Below are positions 33,556-46,140 of a stretch of DNA of 64,000 bases, in pieces. The notes below the pieces were generated by a model. That model was not told where the DNA came from. It ran no database searches and saw nothing but the letters and a program-made list of their open reading frames with translations. Made by a program: the position numbers and the translations under genes. The stretch is from JAEZBP01 sp963832725 (lineage in GTDB: Bacteria > Myxococcota_A > Polyangia > Polyangiales > Sandaracinaceae): the NCBI GenBank assembly GCA_963832725.1, contig CAWHVG010000005.1, positions 1,922,001 to 1,986,000 on the forward strand, in the 5' to 3' direction. How positions within the stretch are numbered: position 1 is the first letter of the stretch; every line of letters starts with the position of its first letter.

Positions 33556-36500
33556 GTGAGTCGCGCAGTCCTATGGAAGCGGTGGCGTAGGTGGGCGTTC
33601 GTCCTCGCGATTTTCGCCCTCGGGATCCCCGCATCCAGCGCAGTCGTGGTCCGCAGCGGGTCGAGCCGTGATCGGCTCCATCAACTCGCCGCCGGCGCCA
33701 TCCACGACGAGCTGGGGCTCGACGCGACGATCGGGACGGTCTCGGTTCAGCTGGTGCCGCTGACGCTCATCGCGCGCGACATCACGCTCGACGATCCGGT
33801 GTACGGGCGCTTCGCCGAGGCGGACGAGCTGCGCATCCGGCCCTCGTTCCGCGCCCTGCTCCGCGGCGCGGTCGACATCGACGCCATCGAGGTCCGCGGC
33901 GCGAATCTGCGCTTGGTGATCCGCAATGGGCAGGTCCGAAATCTGCCCCGCACCAACGCGCCCGCCGGCTCGGGCGGGCCGCAGCTTCCCTTCGACGAGC
34001 TCCGCGTGGTGGACTCGACGCTCACGGTCGACGCGGAGCCCGACGCAAGCGGGCAGCTCCGCCAGGTGGATCTGAGCGTCCACGAGGACGAGGGCGCGAT
34101 CGTGGTCGAGGCCGCCAGCGAGGACGGCTGGGTCCGCCACCGCGGCGGGCGCGAGACGCTCCAGCATCTCGAGGCCACGGTGGCCATCGCGCCGGACCAG
34201 CTCCGGGTGCCGCACTTGGATCTGCGGACGCCGGTGCTGAACGTGGTGGTCGACGAGGCGGTGGCGCCGATTCCCTTCACGGACCACGGCTACGCGGGCG
34301 ACGTGGACGTGAGCTACGACCTGGCTCACCTGGCCCGGCTGCCGCTGCCGCCGGAGGTGACGCTGCCTCCCATGAGCGGGCGGGTGCGGGTCGAGGCACA
34401 CGTGACGGGCGAGGGACGCGAGCAGGCGGCGCACGGGACGGTGACGACCGACGACGTGCACATCGCGGAGTTCGGGACCGGCGAGAACGGGGTGATCCAC
34501 TTCGTGGCCGACCGGCAGCACGTGCGGATCCTCGACGAGAGCACGCTCCAGCTCATCCACGACGGCGGCCGGGTGGTGCTCTCGGGCTCGATCGGCCTCG
34601 AATCCGACGGAGGGCTTCCCGGTCCGGGTCCGCGCCCGCCCCGACGAGATGAGCTTCGGGCGGCTGATGGACCAGCTCGACGTGACGCCGAACTCGATCG
34701 TGGAGTGGTTCTTCAACGGCACGCTCGAATCTGACGGGGACGCTGGTGCCGCTCGATCTCGAGGGGCCGGTCCGGCTGCGCACCCACGACTTCATGGTCA
34801 CGAAGGACGCGTACCACCAGCGGCCGGTGCGACGGGTGATCGGGGTGAGCACGGGGCGCTTCGACGGGCGATGGTCCGTTCGGCCGGACGCGGTCCGCTT
34901 CGAGCAGCTGGTCGGGGTCCTCCCTCGGAGCCGGATCCGCGGCGACGTGCTCCTCGGCTTCGACAATCAGCTCCACGCCCGCGTCCGCGCCGAGGTGGCG
35001 GATCTGCGCGACATCGCGCCGCTCGATCAGTTCCCCATCGCGGGCCTCGGCGACGCGCAGGTCGCGATCGACGGGACGTTCCAGGACCCGACGATCACGG
35101 GCCACGTACGGCTCGATGACTTCCTCTTCGACGAGTTCCAGCTCGGGAACCTGGAGAGCGACGCGACGCTCAATCCGGACGGGCTCGGCGTCCACTTCCC
35201 GATGGTGGCCGCGGCGAAGAACGAGAGCCGCTACCGGGTGCAGGATCTCTATCTGGACTTCCACCAGAACCGCTTCGCGCTCGACGGAACGCTGCACCTC
35301 GACGGGCTCTCGCTGCTCGACTTCTACCGGGTGTTCGGCTTGGAGGAGGACGAGCGTTTCGAGCCCTATCAGGGGCTGATGCGCGGGCAGGCCGAGATCC
35401 GCTACACGAACGGCTATCCGGACGATGCGCCGAGCGGGACGCTCGACACGGAGCTGAGCCTCGGCTTCGACTGGGTGAGCCTGAACGACTACCGCTTCAC
35501 CGATGGCCACCTCGCGGGCCGCTTCCGCTGGCTGGACTGGTCGGTCGGCGCGCGCGGAGCCGAGCTGACCATCGCCGCGCTCTCGCTCCAGAAGGGCGAG
35601 GGGACGGTGGTGCTCGACGGGCGGATGAGCCTCGGCGGGCATCTGCGGATGGACGCGGTCGCGGACCACGTGGCGATCAGCGAGCTGGAGGGCATCGGCG
35701 ACCGGCTGCCCGGTCTGGACGGCGTCGCGACGGCCATCGGCCACATCGGCGGCACCTTCGACGTGATGCACGCGGACTTCGACGTCGGCGTGACGAACCT
35801 GACCTACGACGGGCACGCGCTCGGCGACGGGCGCTTCTTCGTGCGCTTGACCGACCGCGACGATCCCTGGGTGGTCGAGGCGCGGCCGTGGGATCGGGCC
35901 AGCCCGCCGGAGGAGCCCTGTGCCCGCGCCCGGGTGGGGCTCGCACACGCCAACTGGCCACCCGATCCGCCGGTGATGACGGTGGACGGACCGGAGGAGC
36001 AGCTCTCGCGGCCGATGGCGTTCTTGATCTGCGGGACGGCGTTCGAGGACCGGCTGACCGTCGACATGGCCCTCGGACGGACGGAGCCCTTGCCGGTCCG
36101 CGGCGCGATCACGCTCGACCACCTGGATCTCTCGCCGCTCTTGCCGACCGGCTCGGACGGGCAGCGGACGGAGGGCGCGGTCAGCGGGACGTTCGCGTTC
36201 GACGACGGCGCGTTCCGACGCCCCGAGACGCTGGCGGGCAGCGTGGTCCTGACGGAGGTCCGCGCCGGGCAGTCGGACATGGAGATCCGCAACCGGCGCA
36301 ACGTGGAGCTGACGTTCGCGGACGGGCAGCTCTCGGTCGACAAGGCGCGCTTCGTCGGGCCCGACTCGCGCCTGCGCCTCCGCGGTCGGGCGTCGATCGA
36401 GGACGGGCTGTCGCTGCAGGTCGACGGCGACGTCAATCTCGGCATCCTCTCCCGGCTGACGCGCTCGGTGAGGGAAGCCCACGGCCACATCGCCGCCCAG

Positions 36501-37775
36501 CTCAGCGTCACGGGACCCCTCGGCGACCCGGAGCTCTACGGGCGCGCCAGTGTGGAAGGCGGGAGCTTCCGCTTCGCGTCGTTCGAGCCGACGATCGAGA
36601 ACCTCGAGGGGCGCGTGGAGTTCAGCCAGCGCTCGCTCATCTTCGACGACTTCTCCGCCGACGTCGCCGGCGGGCACCTCAGCGCGTCCGGCGAGGCGGA
36701 GCTGCACGAGCACGAGCTGCAGCGCTACAGCTTCAATCTGCACGCCGCCGGCATCCGCTACCAGCTTCAGGAAGGCATCAACCTCGCGTTCGGCGCCCGC
36801 ACTCGCTTGGCCTGGAGCCGTGGCGACCGGCTTCCGCTCTTGAGCGGCGAGCTGGCGGTGAACCGGCTGCGCTACACGCGGCCGATCGAGCTCCGCAGCC
36901 TGGCCGACGTGGCGGTCCACGCGGTCCGCGGCGCGCTCCGGCAGCACACGGAGGTGAGGCGCTACGACCCGGAGCAGGACTCGCTCCGCCTCGACGTGCA
37001 GGTGACCCAGGACGCGCCCTTCCGCATCCAGAACAACCTGGTCGACGCGGAGGTGCGCATCGAGACGAGCGAGCAGCCCTTCCGCATCGTCGGCACGGAT
37101 CAGCGCTACGGTCTGGTCGGCGCGATGGACATCTCGCGCGGCACGCTGGTCTTCCAGAACAACGAGTTCGACGTGCGCCGCGGGGTGATCCGCTTCGACG
37201 ACACGACCCGCATCGAGCCGAACGTGGACATCGAGGCCATCACGGAGATCCGCCGCACCAGCAATCTCTCCGCGCAGACCTGGCGGGTGGTGCTCACGCT
37301 GACGGGACCGAGCGACGACCTGCGCCTCGGCACCCGCAGCGAGCCGCAGCTCCCGGAGCCGGACATCCTGATGCTGCTCGCGTTCGGGATGACGCGGAAC
37401 GAGCTGCAGCAGCTCCAGCAGGGCGGCGATCTGGCGGGCACGGCGGCCCTGCAAGCGGTGACGGCGGTGACCGGCGTGGACCGGGAGGTGCGGCGGGCAG
37501 TGCCTCTGATCGACGACCTGCGCATCACCAACGGCTACTCGCCGCGCACCGGCCGCAGCGAGCCGCGCATCTCGGTCGGCCGCCGCATCGCCGATCGAGT
37601 CCGGCTGAGCGCCACGACGGGGCTGAGCGCCTCGCGGGACGTTCGCGCGGCGCTGGAGGTGCAGCTCGACGAGAACCAGCGAGTGGGCGTCTCCTACGAC
37701 AATTACAACAACACCAGCGCCAACTCGTTCGGTAATCTCGGTATCGACTGGGGCTTTCGGCTGGAATTCGAGTGA
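33556..37775 (+). CDS. tamB: TamB-type translocation/assembly protein (two frameshifts)
   Basis: About 1,405 residues if repaired. The N-terminus is a signal anchor (RRWAFVLAIFALGIPASS), the long middle is beta-rich with AsmA-like repeats, and the C-terminal ~350 residues are DUF490/TamB (RGTLVFQNNEFDVRRGVIRFDD, EPDILMLLAFGMT, then GRRIADRVRLSATTGL). TamB bridges inner and outer membrane and acts with TamA in outer-membrane protein and phospholipid transport. Frames break near 34615 and 34735 in the AsmA-like part, with homology continuing across. The stop overlaps the tamA start (GTGA). Confidence 0.85.
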
Positions 37776-40700
37776 TCTCGCGCGCGCTGATCGTTCTCGT
37801 GCTCGCCCTCGCCTGGCTGGCCCCGAGGGTGGCGAGCGCCCAGCTCCCGGCCCAGTTGGTCCGCCGGAGGGTGGTCGACGTGCAGATCGTCGGCGAGACG
37901 TCCGGCGCCACCGGCGCGCGTGAGGTCGGCATCCCGGTGGGCGCGCCGCTGACCCGACAGCTCCTGCGCGACGCCATCCAGCGGCTCATCGCCAGCGGTC
38001 GCTGGGCCGACGTGCAAATCGACGTCATCCCGCGCGGGGCGGACGTGGCGCTGGTGGTCGCGCTCCGGCCGCGCATCCTGATCACGCGGGTGGACGTGGT
38101 CGGCAACGAGGTGCTCGGCCGCGACGAGGTGACCCGCGCGCTCGCCCTCGGACCGGACGGGGCGCTGGAGCTCTCGGATCTGCGACCGCTGGCCCGCGCC
38201 GTGGCCGACGCCTACGTCGAGCACGGCTACGCGGACGCGGAGGTCACGCTCCGCCTGCGCGACACCGACAATCCCTCCCGCAAGGTGCTGCGGGTGCTGA
38301 TCACGGAGGGACCGCCCCTCCACGTGGCCGGCTACGAGTACGAGGACCAGCGGCCGCCGCCCGAGGTGGACGTGCCGGGTGAGGTCGGCGTCGGCATCGG
38401 CGCGGTGCTCGACCGCCGGCAGCTACGGGAAGGCGTCGAGGAGGCGTCCCACCACCTGCGCGAGGAAGGGTGGCTGGAGGCGACGCTGGGCCGCCCCGAG
38501 ATCCGCCGCCGCGCGGACGGCGCCCACGTGTTCCTGCCCGCCCATTTCGGACCGCACTACGAGGTGCTCCTCCGCGGCTACGAGCCCTTCTCCCGCGACT
38601 CGGTCCTGGAGGCGATGCAGCTCTCCGAGGAGCGCCTGACCCACACGACGATCGACTCGCTCCGGCAGCGGGTCCTCGCGCTGATGCGCAAGAACGGTTT
38701 CCACGACGCGCAGGTGGCCCTCGCGCGCTACCGCGGCGAACAGGAAGGCACGGCGGTGCTCGAGGTGCGGCTCCATCCGGGCCGGCAGCTCGCCGTGGTC
38801 GGGATGTCGTTCCCCGGCGCCCGGCACTACGGCAGCGACTTCCTCCACGGCGAGGTGATCAGCGTCCTCGAGGACGAGCTACCCGACACGCGCCTCTTCG
38901 CCGGCGTCGACTCGGACACCCTGGACCGCATCGGCATCAGCGGCGGCGGCGCCCGCAGCGAGCGCTCGAGGCCGAGACCGCTGGAGGTCGATCCCGGCCG
39001 CGTCTTCTACGAGCCCGCGTACGAGCACGCCGTCGAGCACCTGACCGAGGTCTACCAAGCGGCGGGCTACCTCGCGGCGAGAGTGGGACCGGCGCGCCTG
39101 AGCCCGATCGGCCGGGGCCGCGCGGTAGTCGAGATCCCCGTCTACGAAGGGCCGCGCACCGAGCTCTACGCCGTCACCCTGCGCGGAAACGAGCTGATCG
39201 GCGACCGCGAGCTCCTCCGGGCGGCCGGGCTCCGAGCCGGCGAGCCCTTCAGCTACCTCGCGCTCGAAGAGGCGGTCACCCAGATGACCGAGCTCTACCA
39301 GGAGCACGGCTACCTCTTCGCGCGGGTCGAGCCGGATGTGCGCTTCAGCGAGAACCGCGAGCGGGCCGAGGTGGCCGTGCGGGTCATCGAGCGCTTCGAG
39401 GTGCACATCGGCCAGGTCTACGTCGAGGGCGCCGAGCGCACCTCCGAGCAGCTCATCCGCGGGCTCTTGGACTTCTCAACCGGGCGACCTCTACCGGCCC
39501 TCGGCGCTCCAGGCGAGCCAGCAGGCGCTGATGGGGCTCGGCATCTTCACCAGCATCAACATCGCGGCCCAGAACCCGGATCTCCCCGAGCGCGTCAAGA
39601 ACGTCACCGTCACCGTGCGCGAGCGGATGCCGCTCTACTTCGACGGCTCGGTCGGCATCTCCACCGGCCAGGGCTTCCGCGCCTCCACCGAGCTTCAGTT
39701 CCGCAACGTGGGCGGCTACGCCATCGACGTCGCCCTGCGCGGCCAGCTCGGCTTCCAGTTCTTCTTCCAGGACCCGCAGCTCGCCGCCAACATCACGCCC
39801 TTGCCGCTGAACGACCGGCTCGAGCGCAACTTCGGCCTCTCCGTCTCGCTGCCCTACATCCCCGGCCTCGACAACGTCCGGACCAGCCTCGACATCACCC
39901 ACATCCGCGACAACCAGCGCGCCTTCGGCATCGACAAAGACGGTTTCGCGCTCTCCTTGAACTGGCGCCCCGAGCGCTGGCTCGCGTTCACGCTGGCCGG
40001 GGAGGTCGAGTACAACGACGTCCAGCTCTTCGGCAACCGCACCAACATCGAGGACATCCTCAACCCGCAGAGCGGCCCGCGACCGAACCCGAGCGTCGTC
40101 CGCCTGTTGCGCGTCCCGCAGGGCAAGTCGTGGGTCTCGTCGGTACGGATGGCCGGCTCGATCGACCAGCGCGACAGCGCGTTCGTGCCGACCCGCGGCT
40201 GGTCGGCGGCGGCGGACGCCGAGTGGGTCCGGACGCTGGACGTGCTGGGCCAGGCGGCCGGCATGCAGTTCTTCAGCAACTTCGTGAAGCTGACGGCCCG
40301 GGCCAACGGCTACATCCCGATCGGCGACGTCGTCATCGCCGCCCAGATCCGGGTCGGCGGCATCGTCCACCTCCAGCCGGGCTCCCGCACCTACCCGAAC
40401 CGCCAGTTCTTCCTCGGCGGCATGGACACCATACGCGGCTTCAACTACCAGCAGCTCCAGCCGCAGGACATCGCCGACTACCAGCTCTCCCACCCTGACG
40501 CGCGAGGCGGCACCGTCCTCCAGGGCGGCGACCTCATGTACCTCTTGCGACTGGAGATTCGCTTCCCGATCTTCTCCAGCCTGCACGGCGCCATCTTCAC
40601 CGACCTCGGCAACCACTGGGCCGACCCGGCGCTCTTCGTCTTCAACCAGAACTTCGTCCGACCCACCGCCGGCCTGGGCATTCGCATCGTCACGCCGGTC

Positions 40701-40796
40701 GGCCCGGTGGCGCTCGACTACGGCTTCAACATCCTGCGCCGCGCCGCCCTGAACGAGCCCATCGGCGCGTTCTCGTTCTCGATCGGCGTCTTTTGA
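37772..40796 (+). CDS. tamA: TamA/Omp85 outer-membrane protein (frameshifted)
   Basis: Signal peptide (VLVLALAWLAPRVASA), then four or more POTRA domains (e.g. ITRVDVVGNEVLGRDEV; AVTLRGNELIGDRELLRAAGL), then a 16-strand-type barrel ending in a typical last strand (AFSFSIGVF). The barrel has the Omp85 lid motif region GGMDTIRGF. An indel near 39475, between the last POTRA and the barrel, splits the frame; repaired length ~1,007 residues. It would insert outer-membrane proteins together with TamB. GTG 37772 overlaps the tamB stop, so the two are translationally coupled. Confidence 0.85.
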
Positions 40797-40853
40797 CGCG
40801 GCTCGCGCACTTTCCTCGATCGCAGAGGCTTCCGCATCGAGGGTCAGCGGACC

Positions 40854-41935
<1,082 letters not shown>

Positions 41936-41939
<4 letters not shown>

Positions 41940-42997
41940 GCGCCGCCGCCATCGAATTCACCCGCCCGCCCAGCTTCGACCCCTTCGACGTCGACCGCCT
42001 CGACGACGCCGAGCTCGACGACCTGCCCTTCGGGGTCATCTGCCTGGCTCCGGACGGCACCATCCTCCGCTACAACGCCGCGGAGGCCCGCCTCGCGCGC
42101 CTGGACCGCACCACCGTCATCGGCCGGCAGTTCTTCGGCGAAGTCGCGCCCTGCACCGAGACGCCGGAGTTCCGCGGCCGCTTCGACGCGCTCACGCGGG
42201 GTGAAGTCCAGGAGCCGGTGGTCCGCTTCGACTACCTCTTCGACTTCAAGTTCGGCGCCCAAGACGTCCACGTCGAGATGATCGCCGTCGCGGGCACCTC
42301 CCGCTTCTACCTCTTCGTGAACCGGCGCCACTTCGGCCCGGCGCGCGAGGGTCTCGACCCGGGCTTCCCGGCCCCGCGCCAGTCGGAGCTCTCGCCCCGC
42401 GAACGCGAGCGCGGCGTCTTGCGCGACACCCGCGAACAGCGCTCCGTCCGCACGCCGCTCCTGCTCTTCGAGGCCCTCTTGCGCACCTGCGACCGCGTCG
42501 CGCCGGAGACGTGGGAAATCTTCTGCCGCGAGTGGGGCGTCCAGTGGGGCCGCCGCACCGTCGTCGACATGGAGACCGCCTGCCTCGAGTCGACCGAGCA
42601 ATCGCTCCGCGAGCGCCCGATGAGCGAAGTCGCGGCGCGCATCGCCGAGATGACCCGCTCGCAGGGCTGGGGCGACGTCCAGATCGACCTCTCGAGCGCG
42701 GCCGAAGGCGCCATCCGCATCCGCCTCATCAACAGCGCGCTCGCGGCCTCCTCGCGCCACCACGCCGGCGGCCGTCGCTGCCACCTCATCGCCGGCATGC
42801 TCTCCGCGCTCTTCACCCACGTCGCCGGCCGCCGCCTGCACGTCGAAGAGGTCGCCTGCGAAGGCCAAGAAGGCCACGACTCCTGCGAGCTCCTCGTGGT
42901 CGGCGGCACCCGCGCCGCCAAGATCCAGGAGCTGGCCCGCCAGCACACCGGCGCCCACGACATCCTCCAGGCGCTGGAGACCCGCGACGATGGATGA
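41936..42997 (+). CDS. PYP-like PAS photosensor fused to a V4R domain
   Basis: 353 residues. Residues ~18-130 align without gaps up to Cys73 with photoactive yellow protein: LPFGVICLAPDGTILRYNAAE and VIGRQFFGEVAPCTETPEF. Tyr46, Glu50 and Cys73 stand for PYP Tyr42, Glu46 and the chromophore Cys69; Thr50 and Arg52 are replaced by Ala and Leu. A 50-residue linker leads to a V4R domain (~175-345) with CHLIAGMLSALFTHV, EEVACEG and a final Cys. V4R domains bind small ligands or regulate partners. In an operon with a kinase, so light or ligand signalling is likely; chromophore binding is inference. Confidence 0.8.
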
Positions 42998-43163
42998 GGC
43001 CAACCGCTCCTCCGAGCGCCCCCGCGAAGCGCTCATCGGCGCCACCCGCATGCAGGCCCAGCGCGCCGCCGCCGAAGTCCTCGCCCGCATCCCCTGGGAC
43101 GGCCGCCGCATCGACCCCGACCGCATGAGCGCCGCGAGGTTCCTGAGCACCCTCCCGGGCTGA
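42990..43163 (+). CDS. 57-residue partner of the PYP-V4R protein
   Basis: A basic helical start (SERPREALIGATRMQAQR) precedes AEVLARIPWDGRRIDPDRMS and ends FLSTLPG. ATG 42990 overlaps the V4R stop. A diverged second copy of this gene follows the decayed V4R copy at 45367, so the pair was duplicated as a unit, which argues that the small gene is real and functionally tied to its neighbour. Function unknown. Confidence 0.6.
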   Translation: MDEANRSSERPREALIGATRMQAQRAAAEVLARIPWDGRRIDPDRMSAARFLSTLPG

Positions 43164-43385
43164 GCAGGCCGACGAGGTCGCGCGCTCGTCGGGCATTGCT
43201 TCCCGGCTGGCTCGTCGCGCCCGCTCACGCTCCGCGCTCGAGTGGCCGGACCCGGGGTGGCGTGGCCGCGGTGTTCACGGTTGCGGCGGAGCCCCTCGCG
43301 AAGACGGAGATCGAGCCTCGGTCGCAACGTCGATGGCAGAACGAGGCCCCCGCCCCGACCGTCCGACGAGCGGATTGCTGCTAGG

Positions 43386-43925
43386 ATGCTCTGCAAATCG
43401 AGCACGCCAGGGAAGAACGCATCTCCGTGGCGCGACTCGGGCACGCTGGCGATCTTCGTCGGGCTCTCGGGCGCGGGGTTCGCCGTCTGGATGCTCTCGG
43501 CCACCGCTCTCTTCCGGCTCATCATGGCGTTCGATCCGGCGGTCCAGCGATCACTCGTCGGAGCGCCGTGGAGGGTCATACTCGGCATCCTTTGGCTTCA
43601 CATGCCCCTGTGGCTCATCGGTGGCATCTGGCTCGCTGCATGGGGCAACCGCCTGCGGAAGGGGAACCTGCGCGCCCTTCGTCCTCTACGCCTGGGCGCG
43701 TGGCTCTCGGTATGCGGCGTGATCGGTTGGGGCCTGCAGTGTATGTGGATCACGCTGACGATCTGCGAGCTGCTTCCGCCGCCGGCAGACACCTCGCCGG
43801 CGGCGGCTTGGGCGATCGCCGCTGCGTCGGCCATCGGCTCCCTCGCGCTGCCCGTGATACTGCTTGTCCACTTCGCGAGGACGCTCGACCACGCGAGCAA
43901 ACGCTGGGCGGCGCCGGTCGAGTGA
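43386..43925 (+). CDS. Hypothetical four-TM membrane protein
   Basis: 179 residues. Four hydrophobic segments: about 22-45 (LAIFVGLSGAGFAVWML), 60-90 (ILGILWLHMPLWLIGGIWLAAW), 105-125 (LSVCGVIGWGLQCMWITL) and 140-165 (AIAAASAIGSLALPVILLV). Short basic ends face the cytoplasm. Not recognised. ATG 43386 removes an Arg/Pro-rich upstream extension. Confidence 0.65.
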   Translation: MLCKSSTPGKNASPWRDSGTLAIFVGLSGAGFAVWMLSATALFRLIMAFDPAVQRSLVGAPWRVILGILWLHMPLWLIGGIWLAAWGNRLRKGNLRALRPLRLGAWLSVCGVIGWGLQCMWITLTICELLPPPADTSPAAAWAIAAASAIGSLALPVILLVHFARTLDHASKRWAAPVE

Positions 43926-44115
43926 CGCCGGCTCCTGCGTCGGAAGCCCCCAATCGCGCGTCGGAGGCCAGCGCCTCCGTCGGAAGAAGCGGACACGAGA
44001 CCTCGGGTGGATCCGTGCATCCGTTCGCACGAATATTGCCTCTCCCAGGCCAGAGCATAAATGTGGCACGAGATGGCACTCGCCAGATCGCTCGTTTGCC
44101 GCAGAGGAGAGCCGG

Positions 44116-44760
44116 ATGAGGTCGAGCTTTCGTCAGTTTGTTCTCTTTGCGTTCGTCGCGAGCTCCTGCGTGGCCTGTCAGGAGTCGCACGAGCTCGCGC
44201 CGGGCGCCGACGCTGGGCCCGACGCCGCCATCGACGACGCACTGCACGGAGCGTGCGTCGTGCAGGGTGAACGGGTCGTGGCCGACGGAGCGCGCTTCTT
44301 CGACGGCTGCAACGCGTGCGTCTGTGCGGCAGGTAGCACGGGCTGCAACAATGCCGCGTGTGCGTCCCCGCCCTCTGCCGCGGAGCTGCTCGACGGAGGA
44401 GGCACACCCTACTGCGAGCCCGGGGGAGACTCGGACCCCAAGGCCCCTGGCTACACCTGGACCCAGGGAGAAGAGCACTGCCGGTGCTCGGCCATCGGCG
44501 ACATCATCTGCACGCCCCTCACCGACGGTTCCTGCGTGAGCGGCGAGCGTCTGATCCCGAACGGGCTCCGCTTCTTCGACGGGTGCGACGCGTGCCGCTG
44601 CGCGAACGGCGAGCTCACGTGCACCACGGGTGACTGCGCGTCCGGCTCGAACCCTGTCTTCTGTGTCAGCCCGAGCGGCGACGTGATGCCCGGCGCGACC
44701 TGGACCGAGGGGGATCGCTCGTGCCGATGCTCGACCATCGGCGACGTGATCTGCCGATGA
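44116..44760 (+). CDS. Cys-rich lipoprotein with two tandem VWC-like repeat pairs
   Basis: 214 residues. The signal FVLFAFVASSCVAC gives the lipobox. Two repeats of one Cys module occur: GERVVADGARFFDGCNACVC and GERLIPNGLRFFDGCDACRC; a second module is also doubled: YTWTQGEEHCRCSAIGDIIC and ATWTEGDRSCRCSTIGDVIC. The A-B-A-B order shows an internal duplication. Such C-x-x-C-x-C modules (VWC/pacifastin-like) make disulfide-stabilised surface domains. AGAGGAGA precedes ATG 44116. Confidence 0.8.
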   Translation: MRSSFRQFVLFAFVASSCVACQESHELAPGADAGPDAAIDDALHGACVVQGERVVADGARFFDGCNACVCAAGSTGCNNAACASPPSAAELLDGGGTPYCEPGGDSDPKAPGYTWTQGEEHCRCSAIGDIICTPLTDGSCVSGERLIPNGLRFFDGCDACRCANGELTCTTGDCASGSNPVFCVSPSGDVMPGATWTEGDRSCRCSTIGDVICR

Positions 44761-44928
44761 TCCTCGCAGTCGCGCTCCGGAGGAGGGCGCCCGATCGCTG
44801 ACCTCTCGGAGAGGCAGAGTCCTCACATCGTCATCTCGATGAGATCCGGGGAGGCCATCCGGGGCGCTTCGGTCTTCTCCTGGACCTCCCTGGCGCTCAC
44901 GCCGGGCGCGACCTCGCGCAGCATCATG

Positions 44929-45374
44929 GTCGCCGCAGCGTCGTCGACATGGAGACCGCGTGCCTCGAAGCGACCGAGCAATCGCTCCGCGAGCGCCCGA
45001 TGAGCGAGGTCGCGCAGCGCATCGCCGAGATGACCCGCTCGCAGGGCTGGGGCGACATCCAGATCGACCTCTCGAGCGCGTAGCAAGGCGCGCTCCGCAT
45101 CCGCCTCTCGAACAGCGCGCTCGCGGCGGCGTCCCGGCATGGATTGGGCGGCCGCCGCTGCCACCTGATCGCGGGCATGCTCTCGGCGCTCTTCACCCAC
45201 GTCGCCGGCCGCCGCCTGCACGTCGAAGAAGTCGCGTGCGAAGGCCAGGGCCACGACGCCTGCCAGCTCCTCGTCGTCGGCGGCACCCGCGCCGCCAAGC
45301 TCCAGGAGCTAGCGCGCAAGCTCAGCGAACCGAGCCAGATCCTCGAAGCGCTGGAGACCCGCGACGATGGATGA
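44929..45374 (+). pseudogene. Decayed duplicate of the V4R half of the PYP-V4R gene
   Basis: The sequence matches 42546-42997 closely: VVDMETACLEATEQSLRERP, QGWGDIQIDLSSA, CHLIAGMLSALFTHVAGRRL. The PYP-like half is absent, an in-frame TAG stands at 45081, and the start is missing. About 130 codons after the TAG (LRIRLSNSALAAASR onward) are intact, so the decay is recent. Confidence 0.85.
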
Positions 45375-45541
45375 GCCCCGCCGTTCCTCGGAGCGCCGCC
45401 GCCAATCCCTCATCGGCGCCACCCGCGCCCAAGCCGAGCGCCCCGCCGGCGAGCTCCTGGCCCGCATCCCGTGGGATGGCCGCCGGATTGACCCCGATTG
45501 CATGAGCGCGGCGAAGTTCCTGAGCACCCTCCGGGCTGAGC
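45367..45541 (+). pseudogene. Frameshifted duplicate of the 57-residue gene
   Basis: MDEPRRSSERRRQSLIGATR and ARIPWDGRRIDPDCMS match the gene at 42990. A one-base loss before the stop (CTCCGGGCTGA against CTCCCGGGCTGA) makes the frame run on into unrelated sequence to 46185. Confidence 0.8.
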
Positions 45542-45547
45542 AGAAGG

Positions 45548-45919
45548 TCAGCCCGGCGCAGCTCCCTCGCGATCGAACGCCTCCAAGAGCCCGCGGACCA
45601 GCCGCTCGTTCTCGTGGCGACATCCCATCACCCACTCGTCGAGAACGGCAATCGCGGCCGGCGCGTCAGCGCGGTCGATGGCGTCCCCGAGCGCCTCCAC
45701 GAGCTCCGGCCTCGCCCACCCGACGACGCGCTTCCCGTATGAGCCACCGGCCGCCGCCAAGCGACGGACGACGAGGATTGTCGGGAGCGGCGAGCGGCGC
45801 TCCAAGATGCGCGAGAACGTCCACGCCGCGCCGTGATGGAGACACTCTTCGATCGACGCACCGGCGACGTACGCCAACCCCTCGATGCCGGGTCGGTTCC
45901 GGATCTCTTCGGGTCCCAT
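45548..45919 (-). CDS. Hypothetical protein, 123 residues
   Basis: MGPEEIRNRPGIEGLAYVAG then helical repeats (IEECLHHGAAWTFSRILERRSPL; VVGWARPELVEALGDAIDRADA). Soluble, ends CRHENERLVRGLLEAFDREG. Not recognised. ATG 45919 follows GAGG; a TTG at 45931 is in frame. It lies between the decayed V4R duplicate and the ATPase gene. Confidence 0.55.
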   Translation of the reverse strand: MGPEEIRNRPGIEGLAYVAGASIEECLHHGAAWTFSRILERRSPLPTILVVRRLAAAGGSYGKRVVGWARPELVEALGDAIDRADAPAAIAVLDEWVMGCRHENERLVRGLLEAFDREGAAPG

Positions 45920-46140
45920 ATCAAACCTCAACGGGAGCGTACCAGGCTCGGGACCATGACAGCTCCGAGTCCTGGGTCGTCCGCGGCCCGCGCCGCAGCG
46001 ACCTGCTCATCGTCGCCCAGATCCCCGTCGGCATCGTCCACGTCCGACTCAACTGCGAGACCGTAGTCGACTATGTTCGCGCCACCTACGGCGCCAACGA
46101 CTTCCTCCACGAGACCGAACACGATTCGCCGACCTCCCGC

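Noticed and set aside
34713..37454. 913-codon minus-strand frame across tamB
   Set aside because: Shadow of a GC-rich gene; the plus strand has TamB homology along its length.
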